This document shows, in pieces, positions 31,078 to 38,681 of a stretch of DNA of 39,139 nucleotides (positions within the stretch are counted from its first letter, which is position 1; each line of letters begins with the position of its first letter). The translations under genes and the position numbers were made by a program. The notes below the pieces were generated by a model that saw only the letters and a list, made by a program, of their open reading frames with translations, did no database searches and was not told the DNA's origin. This stretch comes from Tessaracoccus bendigoensis DSM 12906 (GTDB taxonomy: Bacteria > Actinomycetota > Actinomycetes > Propionibacteriales > Propionibacteriaceae): contig NZ_FQZG01000039.1 of NCBI RefSeq assembly GCF_900141915.1, positions 1-39,139 on the forward strand. Reading direction: 5' to 3'.

Positions 31078-31509
31078 ATGCAGTTCAAGAAGACCACCGC
31101 ACTGACGATCGCCGCGTTCGTGGGGCTCGCCACACTTTCCGCCTGCGGTGGAGGCGAGCAATCGACCGCGGATGCCTGCACCGTCGCCCAGAGCACCGTC
31201 GCGTCCGCTGAGAGCGAGATCACCGAGGCCATGTCGGGGGTGACCTCTGGTGAATACGCGAAGGTCAGCGAGGGTTTCAAGACGCTGTCCTCTTCGCTCA
31301 GCGAGGCCGCCGGCAAGGTGAGCAATGCTGAGGTGAAGGCTGCCCTGACTGACTTCCAGAGCGGCGTCGAGGGGTTCGCCGGGCTCTTCGATGGCGTTGA
31401 GGACGGCGACATGACCGCCCTTGCCTCGAAGGTGACGGATCTTGAGCAGATCACCACCCAGATCAGCGAATCGGCGACCAAGCTCGGCGAACTCTGCCCC
31501 GTTTCCTGA
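31078..31509 (+). CDS. Small helical lipoprotein of unknown function
   Basis: 143 residues. A signal peptide with lipobox TLSAC puts the lipidated Cys at position 23, and a Gly-rich spacer follows. The mature part is a low-complexity helical region rich in Ala, Ser, Glu and Val with a heptad-like pattern (TVASAESEITEAMSGV; KTLSSSLSEAAGKVSN), flanked by two cysteines (DACTVA and GELCPVS) that could close a disulphide. No family is recognised. AGGAG lies about ten bases before the ATG. A TACCCT box near 31022 could drive it with a leader of about 45 nt. A strong terminator follows. Confidence 0.8.
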   Translation: MQFKKTTALTIAAFVGLATLSACGGGEQSTADACTVAQSTVASAESEITEAMSGVTSGEYAKVSEGFKTLSSSLSEAAGKVSNAEVKAALTDFQSGVEGFAGLFDGVEDGDMTALASKVTDLEQITTQISESATKLGELCPVS

Positions 31510-31523
31510 TCCTCGGATTCTGC

Positions 31524-31550
31524 AAGGCCCGGCCATCTTGGCCGGGCCTT
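31524..31550. terminator. Strong hairpin between the lipoprotein and MFS genes
   Basis: AAGGCCCGGCC and GGCCGGGCCTT form a perfect 11-bp stem around the loop ATCTT. The convergent genes end at 31509 and 31579, so it can serve both. Confidence 0.88.
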
Positions 31551-31578
31551 CGCATTTGAACCTACGGCTGTACAGGTG

Positions 31579-32988
31579 CTATTCCACCGCGGGAACCGAC
31601 TCTGCATCCGTCCGGCTCACGAAGAAGCCACAGATCGTCGCCCCCGTCCACACCGCGCCAGCACCGAGGAAGGCCCAGTGCGACCCTCCCAGCATGGCCT
31701 CGGCATGCGTCGACACCAGCGATTCGGCAGCCGCGGTCTGCATGGCGAACACCGTGACGAACAGTGCGGTGCCCGCTGCACCGCTCACCTGTTGGCTGGC
31801 CCCGACCACTGCGGAGCCGTGCGAGTAGAGATTCCTCGGAAGCGAACCGAGTGCCACGGTGATCAACGGCGTGAAGAGCGCTGCGAACCCCAGGCTCAAG
31901 ACGATGTGGGCGCACATCACCGCCCACCACGGCGTGGAGAGGCTCATGCCGGCCAGGAACAGGAACACTCCGAGCACGGCGAAGCTTGCTGGAATCACGA
32001 GTGGCCGGGGGCCCCATCGGTCGAAGGCCCTTCCGATCGTCGGAGCCAGCAGCCCCATCGCCAAACCGCCAGTAAGCAGCATCAGACCCACGTGCAGAGA
32101 CGAGAGCCCGTAGGCTCGCTGCAACAGCAACGGGAGCATGATGAGCGTCCCGAACAGCGCCATCATCGCCAGTGAAAGCATGATCAGCGACACCGTGAAG
32201 GGTTTTCGGGTGAGGGTGCGGAGATCGAGGAACGCGCGCCCTCGCCCCTGAAGCACGAGTTGCCGGGTGGTGAATGCGACCAGAACCCCGAGGCCGACCC
32301 CGATGCAAAGTGGAGGGAGCCAGAACTCGACATCTGCCCCGATGATGCTCAGCCCGTAGACGAGCGGGCCGAAGCCGAGGGCTGTGAGCAGGACTGAGAG
32401 CCAGTCGAGGGGTGTGTCGGTCGGTTCGTTCACCGACTCAAGCCGCCGATGGCCGAGCCACATTGTCAGCAGACCGATTGGCAGGACGATCAGGAAGATG
32501 AGCCGCCAAGAGCCGATGGAGAGGATCACCCCGGAGAGGGTGGGGCCGAGTGCTGGTGCCATGGCGATAACGAGCGAGATGTTGCCCATCATGGCGCCCC
32601 TCTCACCTTCGGGGACCAGTTGCATGATGGTGGTCATCAGCAGCGGCATCATGATCGCGGTGCCGGAGGCCTGGATCACCCGCCCAACGAGGAGTAGCCA
32701 GAATGCCGGCGCGATGGCACACACCAGCGTGCCGAGGCAGAAGATCGCCATGGCGAGCAGGAACACCGCGCGGGTCGGCAACCTCTCCAGGAGCCAGCCC
32801 GTCACGGGGATGACGACCGCCATGGTCAGCATGAACGCCGTGGTGAGCCACTGGGCGGTTCGCTCCGGGATGGAGAAGTCCTCCATGATCCGGCTCAGCG
32901 CCACGTTCATCGTGGTTTCATTGAGGATGACCACGAACGCGGCCACGATCAGGATCCGGATGACGCGCGGGGTACGCATGGAAGGCAT
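31579..32988 (-). CDS. MFS exporter of the DHA2 (EmrB/QacA) family
   Basis: A 469-residue permease with about fourteen hydrophobic segments. Motifs are AFVVILNETTMNVALSRIME in helix 1, WLTTAFMLTMAVVIPVTGWL in helix 2, the motif A-like LLERLPTRAVFLL, and motif C APALGPTLSGVI near residue 155. These are DHA2 drug/H+ antiporter features; its substrates cannot be predicted. ATG 32988 is chosen because GGAGG sits eight bases upstream; the GTG at 33015 lacks such a site. It is the last gene of a minus-strand run after DUF4921. Confidence 0.87.
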   Translation of the reverse strand: MPSMRTPRVIRILIVAAFVVILNETTMNVALSRIMEDFSIPERTAQWLTTAFMLTMAVVIPVTGWLLERLPTRAVFLLAMAIFCLGTLVCAIAPAFWLLLVGRVIQASGTAIMMPLLMTTIMQLVPEGERGAMMGNISLVIAMAPALGPTLSGVILSIGSWRLIFLIVLPIGLLTMWLGHRRLESVNEPTDTPLDWLSVLLTALGFGPLVYGLSIIGADVEFWLPPLCIGVGLGVLVAFTTRQLVLQGRGRAFLDLRTLTRKPFTVSLIMLSLAMMALFGTLIMLPLLLQRAYGLSSLHVGLMLLTGGLAMGLLAPTIGRAFDRWGPRPLVIPASFAVLGVFLFLAGMSLSTPWWAVMCAHIVLSLGFAALFTPLITVALGSLPRNLYSHGSAVVGASQQVSGAAGTALFVTVFAMQTAAAESLVSTHAEAMLGGSHWAFLGAGAVWTGATICGFFVSRTDAESVPAVE

Positions 32989-33014
32989 TCTCACGTCCTC
33001 CTTCCCGGTGGACA

Positions 33015-33033
33015 CACGCTCAGGGAAAGCGTG
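33015..33033. terminator. Possible hairpin between DUF4921 and MFS genes
   Basis: CACGCT (33015-33020) pairs with AGCGTG (33028-33033) across a 7-nt loop, immediately after the DUF4921 stop. No T-run; it could be a weak terminator or attenuator ahead of the MFS gene. Confidence 0.3.
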
Positions 33034-33036
33034 CCA

Positions 33037-34365
33037 CTAGCGTCGGTAACGCAGCGGGTTCTCCACGGTGGCTACTTCATCCCCGATTGCCAATCCGCCT
33101 GCAACGGAGCCCTGATCCCGCAACTCCAGCAGTCGAGAGACGACCCGCTCCCTGAGCGTACCGGGTGCGATGGTGTTCAGATAGATCTTGGTCGCCCCCT
33201 CAAACCCGGCGAGCGTGGAGATCCGCCACTTGAGCATGATCCTCCAAGGCATCGCGAGCGGGGTGTCCACAGGCCGGTAGTGCCACTCCTCATTGCAGGC
33301 GACCCCAGGCCCGGTGGCGGCGTGTACGGCGTGGAGCAGGTCTGACATCGCCCGGATCTCGGCGGGGCTGTGGTCCCACGGGAAACTCGCCTCGGACTTC
33401 GAGTACACCTCTATCGTCGGGTAGCGGTGCCCGAAGCCGGCGAACGAGAGCGCATGCTCATTCTCGGCGATGATGAGCCCCTGCCGATTCGCGTAGCCGA
33501 CCGCCGCCCGATTGAAGACGTTCGGGTCGGCCGCGAGCCGACGCAGGGTCGAGGCCTGCTGGCTGCCGTGTTCGTCGATGGAGACGAGTTGCTTGTGCAG
33601 GTGGTCGAACGAGGCGCCGGCAGGCTTCAACCAGTTCTGGAACACGGTGACGTAACGGGCGTGCCGGTTGAACGTCAGCATCCGTTCGGTCGCCTCCACC
33701 GTGTGGGCGATGAAGGCCTCATGTTCGTCTGGCGTGAGCGTGCCGGAGGAGGCGAGTGCCGAATCGTCGGTGGCGCCGTCGACGAAGTGTCGCCGGGCGA
33801 TCACCACGTCGTGGCCGCCGCCGAAGAAGCCCGACGCGCGGTGCAGGAGGTCACGCTCCCCCAATGCCGCGATGACCTGCGCGCTGTGGCCTGCGGCCCG
33901 CAGCTTCGCCTTGACGACGTTCAGCACGTGCTCGCGACCGGCCGTAGAGGTGAGGTATGCGTCCCTGCGGTCCCGGATCCATCCTGGGAGTTCGTAGCCG
34001 TAGTTCAGGTGCCAGTAGTCGAAGCTCAGAATCTCGAACAGGTTGGGCACTCGCCGGAACTCGGCGACCGTGTCGAACAGTTCCTCGGCCATGGTGCCGT
34101 GGCGGGTCACGAAGCCGTCTCCTGTCCGGACGACACGGGACTTCTCCGGCGGCGTTTCCAGGTAGCGGTCCTGGCAGAACGCACACGCCCGGTGCCCGTC
34201 CCCCGGCTTCAACGGGCGGGGTTCTGAGGTGGCGACCCCGAGCGGGCGGTTACCTCGCCCCGGGACGGTCCAGACCTCAGTGCCGGTGAACGGGTTGAAC
34301 TGTTTGACGGTGCCGTCACGGAGCGTGGTCAGAAACTCCTGCCCGGCAAAGGCGTCGGCACTCAT
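33037..34365 (-). CDS. DUF4921 family protein (GalT/HIT-superfamily nucleotidyltransferase-like)
   Basis: A 442-residue protein that opens with the family's TVKQFNPFTGTEVWTVPGRG. ACAFC (Cys61-x2-Cys64) resembles the zinc CxxC of galactose-1-phosphate uridylyltransferases. FDHLHKQLV (His255, His257, Gln259) resembles the HPHxQ catalytic site, and GVACNEEWHYRP follows near residue 365. This suggests a nucleotidyl transferase or hydrolase acting on an unknown substrate. It is not canonical GalT: the HPH has become HLH and no gal genes are nearby. ATG 34365 has TAGGGT eight bases upstream and no Shine-Dalgarno site. It lies 37 nt after ctaB. Confidence 0.75.
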   Translation of the reverse strand: MSADAFAGQEFLTTLRDGTVKQFNPFTGTEVWTVPGRGNRPLGVATSEPRPLKPGDGHRACAFCQDRYLETPPEKSRVVRTGDGFVTRHGTMAEELFDTVAEFRRVPNLFEILSFDYWHLNYGYELPGWIRDRRDAYLTSTAGREHVLNVVKAKLRAAGHSAQVIAALGERDLLHRASGFFGGGHDVVIARRHFVDGATDDSALASSGTLTPDEHEAFIAHTVEATERMLTFNRHARYVTVFQNWLKPAGASFDHLHKQLVSIDEHGSQQASTLRRLAADPNVFNRAAVGYANRQGLIIAENEHALSFAGFGHRYPTIEVYSKSEASFPWDHSPAEIRAMSDLLHAVHAATGPGVACNEEWHYRPVDTPLAMPWRIMLKWRISTLAGFEGATKIYLNTIAPGTLRERVVSRLLELRDQGSVAGGLAIGDEVATVENPLRYRR

Positions 34366-34373
34366 GCCTCAAG

Positions 34374-34379
34374 ACCCTA
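34374..34379 (-). promoter_or_regulatory. -10 box of the DUF4921 gene
   Basis: TAGGGT with eight bases to ATG 34365. The spacing is at the long end for a leaderless start. Confidence 0.35.
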
Positions 34380-34402
34380 CGCCATCTCGGTATCGGCCCG
34401 GG

Positions 34403-35323
34403 TCAGAAGATCAACGGGTCGATCGCGACCACCAGGAACAGCAGCGCCAGGTAGGTGTTCGACCAGTGGAACAGCCGCATCGCCTTCAGCTGGGCACCCT
34501 CAAGGCCCCGGTGGGCACGACGCCAGAGCTGAACCGACTCCCAGATGAACACGGCACCTAGCAGGGCCGCGGCGATCGGGTACAGGGGGCCGGTCGGTGC
34601 GAGCGGCCAGAGGGCCAGCGACACCAGCACAGTGGCCACGGCGTAGACGAGGATCTGGTTGGCGACCTTCGGCGCGGGCCTGACCACCGGCAGCATCGGC
34701 ACGTCGGCGGCGGCGTAATCGTCCTTGTAACGGAACGCGAGGGCCCAGGTGTGCGGTGGCGTCCAGAGGAAAACGACAACGAAAAGGATCAGCGGAGCAA
34801 GCGCGACGCTACCGGTCACCGAGGTCCAGCCGATGAGGGGCGGGAAGCAGCCGGCGATGCCACCCCAGATGGTGTTCTGCCAGGTTCGCCGCTTCAACCA
34901 CATGGTGTAGACGAACACGTAGAACGCGTTTGCCCCCAGCGCCAGCCAGGCCGACAACCAGTTGGCGCCGAAGCCGAGGATCAGCGTCGACGCGATCCCG
35001 AGCACCACGCCGAACACCAATGCCGCAGCTGTGCTCACCTGGTGGAGCGGCACCGGACGGCGACGGGTGCGGCGCATGATCTCGTCGATGTCGGCGTCGA
35101 AGACGCAGTTGAAGGTGTTGGCCGAGCCGGCGGCGAGGAAACCGCCGACGAGAGTCACGAGCATCAACTGCCAAGGTGGCAGCCCTCCCGCGGCAAGGAA
35201 CATGGTCGGTAGTGTGGTGACGAGGAGCAACTCGATCACCCGGGGCTTCGTCAGGGCGACATACGCCTTGACGACATCGCCGACCCTCGCCTTCGCAGGC
35301 GCTGCGACACTCGCGACAGCCAC
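34403..35323 (-). CDS. ctaB: Protoheme IX farnesyltransferase (heme O synthase)
   Basis: A 306-residue UbiA-family prenyltransferase with about nine helices that attaches farnesyl to heme B. The first Asp-rich motif is NTFNCVFDADIDEIMRRT, followed by RRRPV; the second polar loop is YKDDYAAADVPMLPVV near residue 205. TKPRVIELLLVTTLPTMFLA at the start is typical of CtaB. The start is GTG at 35323 with only GGGG as a weak site. A TAGACT box near 35354-35359 could give a leader of about 25 nt. The product feeds CtaA, encoded 6 kb away on the opposite strand. Confidence 0.93.
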   Translation of the reverse strand: MAVASVAAPAKARVGDVVKAYVALTKPRVIELLLVTTLPTMFLAAGGLPPWQLMLVTLVGGFLAAGSANTFNCVFDADIDEIMRRTRRRPVPLHQVSTAAALVFGVVLGIASTLILGFGANWLSAWLALGANAFYVFVYTMWLKRRTWQNTIWGGIAGCFPPLIGWTSVTGSVALAPLILFVVVFLWTPPHTWALAFRYKDDYAAADVPMLPVVRPAPKVANQILVYAVATVLVSLALWPLAPTGPLYPIAAALLGAVFIWESVQLWRRAHRGLEGAQLKAMRLFHWSNTYLALLFLVVAIDPLIF

Positions 35324-35425
35324 ACAAACCCCGATTCCAAGAGACTCCGAGGTAGTCTAGCGTGCCCCAGCCGGAGTCGCCGCCTTCCGATGTGGTATGA
35401 CGTCCGGATCCCCCGTCCCGAAGGC

Positions 35426-35431
35426 TAGTGT
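35426..35431 (+). promoter_or_regulatory. -10 box of zwf-opcA-pgl
   Basis: TAGTGT with eight bases to ATG 35440 and no Shine-Dalgarno site. It lies in the 116-bp divergent gap with ctaB, which otherwise holds only the candidate ctaB box. Confidence 0.4.
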
Positions 35432-35439
35432 GGTCCCTG

Positions 35440-36969
35440 ATGAACAGCTACGAGAACCCGCTGCGCGACTCACAGGACCGCCGGTTGCCCCGCATCGCCG
35501 GACCTTGTGTCCTGGTGATCTTCGGTGTCACAGGTGACTTGTCCCGCAAGAAACTCATGCCCGCCGTCTATGACCTCGCCAACCGCGGGCTGCTGCCCCC
35601 CGGCTTCGGCCTCGTCGGTTTCGCACGTCGCGACTGGGCCGACCAGGACTTCGCGAAGGTGGTTCACGACGCTGTCAAGGAGCATGCGCGCACCCCCTTC
35701 CGGGAGGAGGTCTGGGAGCAGCTACTCGAAGGCATCCGTTTCGTGAGCGGCACCTTCGACTCGGACGAGTCCTTCGAACGCCTCAAGAAGACCATCGTCG
35801 AGTTGGACACGACTCGAGCCACCGGGGGCAACCACGCGTTCTATCTTTCGATCCCGCCGTCGGGCTTCGAAACGGTGATGTCGCAGCTTGCGAAACACGG
35901 GCTGGTCGAGCGTCAGCCCGAGACCTGGAACCGGGTGGTGATCGAGAAGCCCTTCGGCCACGACCTTGCCTCGGCGCGGGAACTCAACGCCGTGGTCGAG
36001 CGCCTCTTCAAGCCTCAGGAGGTGTTCCGGATCGACCACTACCTGGGCAAGGAGACCGTTCAGAACCTGTTGGCTTTGCGGTTCGCCAACCAGATGTTCG
36101 AGCCGATCTGGAACAACCACTACGTCAGCCATGTTGAGATCACCATGGCCGAGGACATCGGCATCGGTGGCCGTGCGGGCTACTTCGACGGGATCGGCGC
36201 CGCTCGCGACGTCATGCAGAACCACCTGCTGCAACTGCTCGCCCTGACCGCCATGGAGGAACCAACCAGCTTCGAGGCTTCACAGCTGCGCGCCGAGAAG
36301 AAGAAGGTCCTGGCTGCGGCACACGTCCCGACGCCCTACGACCGTCACACGGCCCGCGGCCAGTACTCGGCCGGCTGGCAGGGTGGCGAACCGGTGATCG
36401 GGTACTTGGAAGAGGACGGCGTCCCAGCCGACTCGGGCACCGAGACCTACGCGGCGATCAGGGTCGACATCGACAACCGGCGCTGGGCCGGCGTGCCGTT
36501 CTACCTGCGTACCGCCAAACGCATGCCGAGGCGCGTCACGGAGGTGGCATTGGCGTTCAAGCGGGCACCCCACCTGCCGTTCACCGCCACCGACACCGAG
36601 GAACTCGGCACGAACGCACTGGTGATGCGCATCCAACCAGACGAGGGGGTCACCCTCCGGTTCGGCGCCAAGGTGCCTGGGACGCAGATGGAGATCCGCG
36701 AGGTCTCCATGGATTTCGCCTACGGTGGTTCATTCACCGAATCCTCGCCCGAGGCGTATGAGCGACTCATCCTCGATGTGCTACTCGGAGAACCGCCACT
36801 GTTCCCCAGGCAGGAAGAGGTCGAGCTGAGTTGGCAGATCCTGGACCCGGTGCTCGAATACTGGGCTTCGCAACCCGGCAACCCGGAACAGTATCTGGCA
36901 GGCACCTGGGGCCCTGAATCCAGCTTCGAGATGGTTGCCCGTGACGGCAACACGTGGCGCAGGCCGTGA
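35440..36969 (+). CDS. zwf: Glucose-6-phosphate dehydrogenase
   Basis: A 509-residue enzyme oxidising glucose 6-phosphate to 6-phosphogluconolactone with NADP+. The coenzyme motif is FGVTGDLSRKKLMPAVYDL near residue 31, the active-site block is VFRIDHYLGKETVQNLLALR near 198, and IEKPFGHDL precedes it. The C-terminal RLILDVLLGEPPLFPRQEEV is typical. I chose ATG 35440 (MNSYENPLRDSQDRRLPRIA). A GTG four codons upstream lies within the TAGTGT box and is less likely. It is followed 13 nt later by opcA. Confidence 0.95.
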   Translation: MNSYENPLRDSQDRRLPRIAGPCVLVIFGVTGDLSRKKLMPAVYDLANRGLLPPGFGLVGFARRDWADQDFAKVVHDAVKEHARTPFREEVWEQLLEGIRFVSGTFDSDESFERLKKTIVELDTTRATGGNHAFYLSIPPSGFETVMSQLAKHGLVERQPETWNRVVIEKPFGHDLASARELNAVVERLFKPQEVFRIDHYLGKETVQNLLALRFANQMFEPIWNNHYVSHVEITMAEDIGIGGRAGYFDGIGAARDVMQNHLLQLLALTAMEEPTSFEASQLRAEKKKVLAAAHVPTPYDRHTARGQYSAGWQGGEPVIGYLEEDGVPADSGTETYAAIRVDIDNRRWAGVPFYLRTAKRMPRRVTEVALAFKRAPHLPFTATDTEELGTNALVMRIQPDEGVTLRFGAKVPGTQMEIREVSMDFAYGGSFTESSPEAYERLILDVLLGEPPLFPRQEEVELSWQILDPVLEYWASQPGNPEQYLAGTWGPESSFEMVARDGNTWRRP

Positions 36970-36982
36970 GGAGAACCCACTG

Positions 36983-37888
36983 ATGATCGTGGAATTGAAG
37001 AACACCACTTCCCGTGCAATCTCGGCCGCTCTGGTGGACGCGCACCGGGGCGTCGGCAGCGCCAGCGGCCTGGTCCTGACCCTGGTCATCGTGACCGGCG
37101 AGTCCCGGTTCAGCGAGGTGCTGGAGGCCGCCAAGGCCTCGGCCACCGCGCACCCTTCCCGCGTGATCGTGGCCACCTTCGACGACGGCTCCGAATCCGG
37201 TTTGGATGCGACGGTCGAGGTCGGCGAGGGGCTGCCAGGCGACCTCATCGTGCTGCGCCTACACGGCGACCTGCGCCACCACGGCGACTCGGTCTGCCTG
37301 CCGCTGCTGCTACCCGACTCGCCCACCATCGTGTGGTGGCCGCACGAATCGCCTGAGAACCTGGCGACCGACCCCATCGGCTCCCTCGCCGACCGGCGGA
37401 TCACCGACGCTGCGGGGTGCGGTGATCCTGTCGAGGCACTTCTCCGACGGGCCCGGCACCACACCCCCGGGGACACCGACCTGGCGTGGACCAGGTTGAC
37501 CCGGTGGCGCTCGCTCCTCGCGGCGGCACTGGACCAGACCAGAACCCAGGTGACCGATGCGGTGGTTTCCGCGGCCCCCGACAATGCCCCCGCCCTGCTG
37601 CTCATCGCCTGGCTCAAGGCGCGGCTTGGGGTTCCGGTGACTTACCTCCCCGGTGACCTGCCCGGTGTCAACTCAGTGGTGTTGAGCACGACTGAGGGCG
37701 ACATCAGCGTCAGGCGGTTCGCCGAGGGTCGCGCGCTGTACCAGGTACCTGGGCAACCGGAACGCACGGTCGCGCTCAGGCGCCGTCCCCTGACGGACCT
37801 GCTGACCGAGGAGCTGGGCAGGATGGACGCCGACGACGTCTTCGAATCCGCCGCGGCACAGGTGGTCACCGATGCAGGGGAGCGATAG
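36983..37888 (+). CDS. opcA: OpcA, glucose-6-phosphate dehydrogenase assembly protein
   Basis: A 301-residue OpcA protein, an allosteric partner of Zwf in actinobacteria and cyanobacteria; it has no enzyme activity of its own. Typical segments are LTLVIVTGESRFSEVLEAAK, EVGEGLPGDLIVLRLHGDLR, SVCLPLLLPDSPTIVWWPHE and SLADRRITDA. GAGGAG lies nine bases before ATG 36983. It overlaps neither neighbour and sits between zwf and pgl, the standard actinobacterial order. Confidence 0.93.
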   Translation: MIVELKNTTSRAISAALVDAHRGVGSASGLVLTLVIVTGESRFSEVLEAAKASATAHPSRVIVATFDDGSESGLDATVEVGEGLPGDLIVLRLHGDLRHHGDSVCLPLLLPDSPTIVWWPHESPENLATDPIGSLADRRITDAAGCGDPVEALLRRARHHTPGDTDLAWTRLTRWRSLLAAALDQTRTQVTDAVVSAAPDNAPALLLIAWLKARLGVPVTYLPGDLPGVNSVVLSTTEGDISVRRFAEGRALYQVPGQPERTVALRRRPLTDLLTEELGRMDADDVFESAAAQVVTDAGER

Positions 37889-37889
37889 C

Positions 37890-38621
37890 GTGTACAGGAG
37901 GCTGATCCGCCTGCACGATGCCGACGAGGTCTCCTCTGTGGTCGCTGCCCGCCTGTTGGCCCGCCTGATCGAGCTCCAGAGCACCCAACCCCTCGTCCAC
38001 GTCTGTCTGACGGGCGGAGACACGGCCAATGCGATGTATGAAAAGCTCGCCGATCTGGCCCACGGGTCAGATCTGGATGCTTCAAAGCTTCAGTTGTGGT
38101 GGGGGGACGAACGCTTCGTGCCTGCGACCGACCCGGCACGAAACTCGTTGCAGGCCATCACCCGACTGGCCAGGACGGTGTCAATCAAGTCCGCTGACAC
38201 TCACATGATGGCGGCGGCTGACGGCCGCAAGGACCCACATGAATCTGCCGCCGAGTACGAGGCCGAGTTGGGCAACACCACCTTTGACATCACGCTGCTG
38301 GGCATCGGGGGCGACGGCCATGTGGCGTCGTTGTTCCCGAACCATCCGTCATCGGAGCCGACTACACGTGCCGTGATCGGGGTCACAGACAGCCCGAAGG
38401 CGCCACCGGAGCGCATCACGTTGACGGCTCCGTCCCTGAACCGGTCCCACGAGGTATGGTTCCTGGCCACCGGAGCCTCAAAGGCCGAAGCGGTTGCCGC
38501 CACCTTGGAGGGCGACCCATCTCTTCCCGGCTCCGCCATCAAGGGCGATGTCGCAACGTTGTGGTTCCTCGACCGCAAGGCCGCCGCTGAACTCCCGGCC
38601 CAGTACTCCTGCCCCTTCTAG
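37890..38621 (+). CDS. pgl: 6-phosphogluconolactonase
   Basis: A 243-residue lactonase of the NagB/DevB fold that hydrolyses the product of Zwf to 6-phosphogluconate. Signatures are CLTGGDTANAMYEKL near residue 38, WWGDERFVPATDPARNS near 68, and LLGIGGDGHVASLFPNH near 132. I start at GTG 37890 because GGGGAG lies seven bases upstream and it directly follows the opcA stop. An ATG at 37872 would overlap opcA and has no ribosome-binding site. It is the last gene before the repeat block. No clear terminator was found. Confidence 0.92.
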   Translation: MYRRLIRLHDADEVSSVVAARLLARLIELQSTQPLVHVCLTGGDTANAMYEKLADLAHGSDLDASKLQLWWGDERFVPATDPARNSLQAITRLARTVSIKSADTHMMAAADGRKDPHESAAEYEAELGNTTFDITLLGIGGDGHVASLFPNHPSSEPTTRAVIGVTDSPKAPPERITLTAPSLNRSHEVWFLATGASKAEAVAATLEGDPSLPGSAIKGDVATLWFLDRKAAAELPAQYSCPF

Positions 38622-38681
38622 CACGGAGCGCCCGCTTCCGACCGGACGCCGCCGGGCTCGGCCCTTCCGCATGTAAATGCC

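Noticed and set aside
33037-34365. Canonical galT
   Set aside because: The HPHxQ active site is HLHxQ, the length and N terminus fit DUF4921, and no Leloir-pathway genes are adjacent.
31579-38621. Horizontal transfer of the MFS, DUF4921 or pgl genes
   Set aside because: Base composition and codon use look like the neighbours by eye, and no mobility gene or tRNA flanks them.
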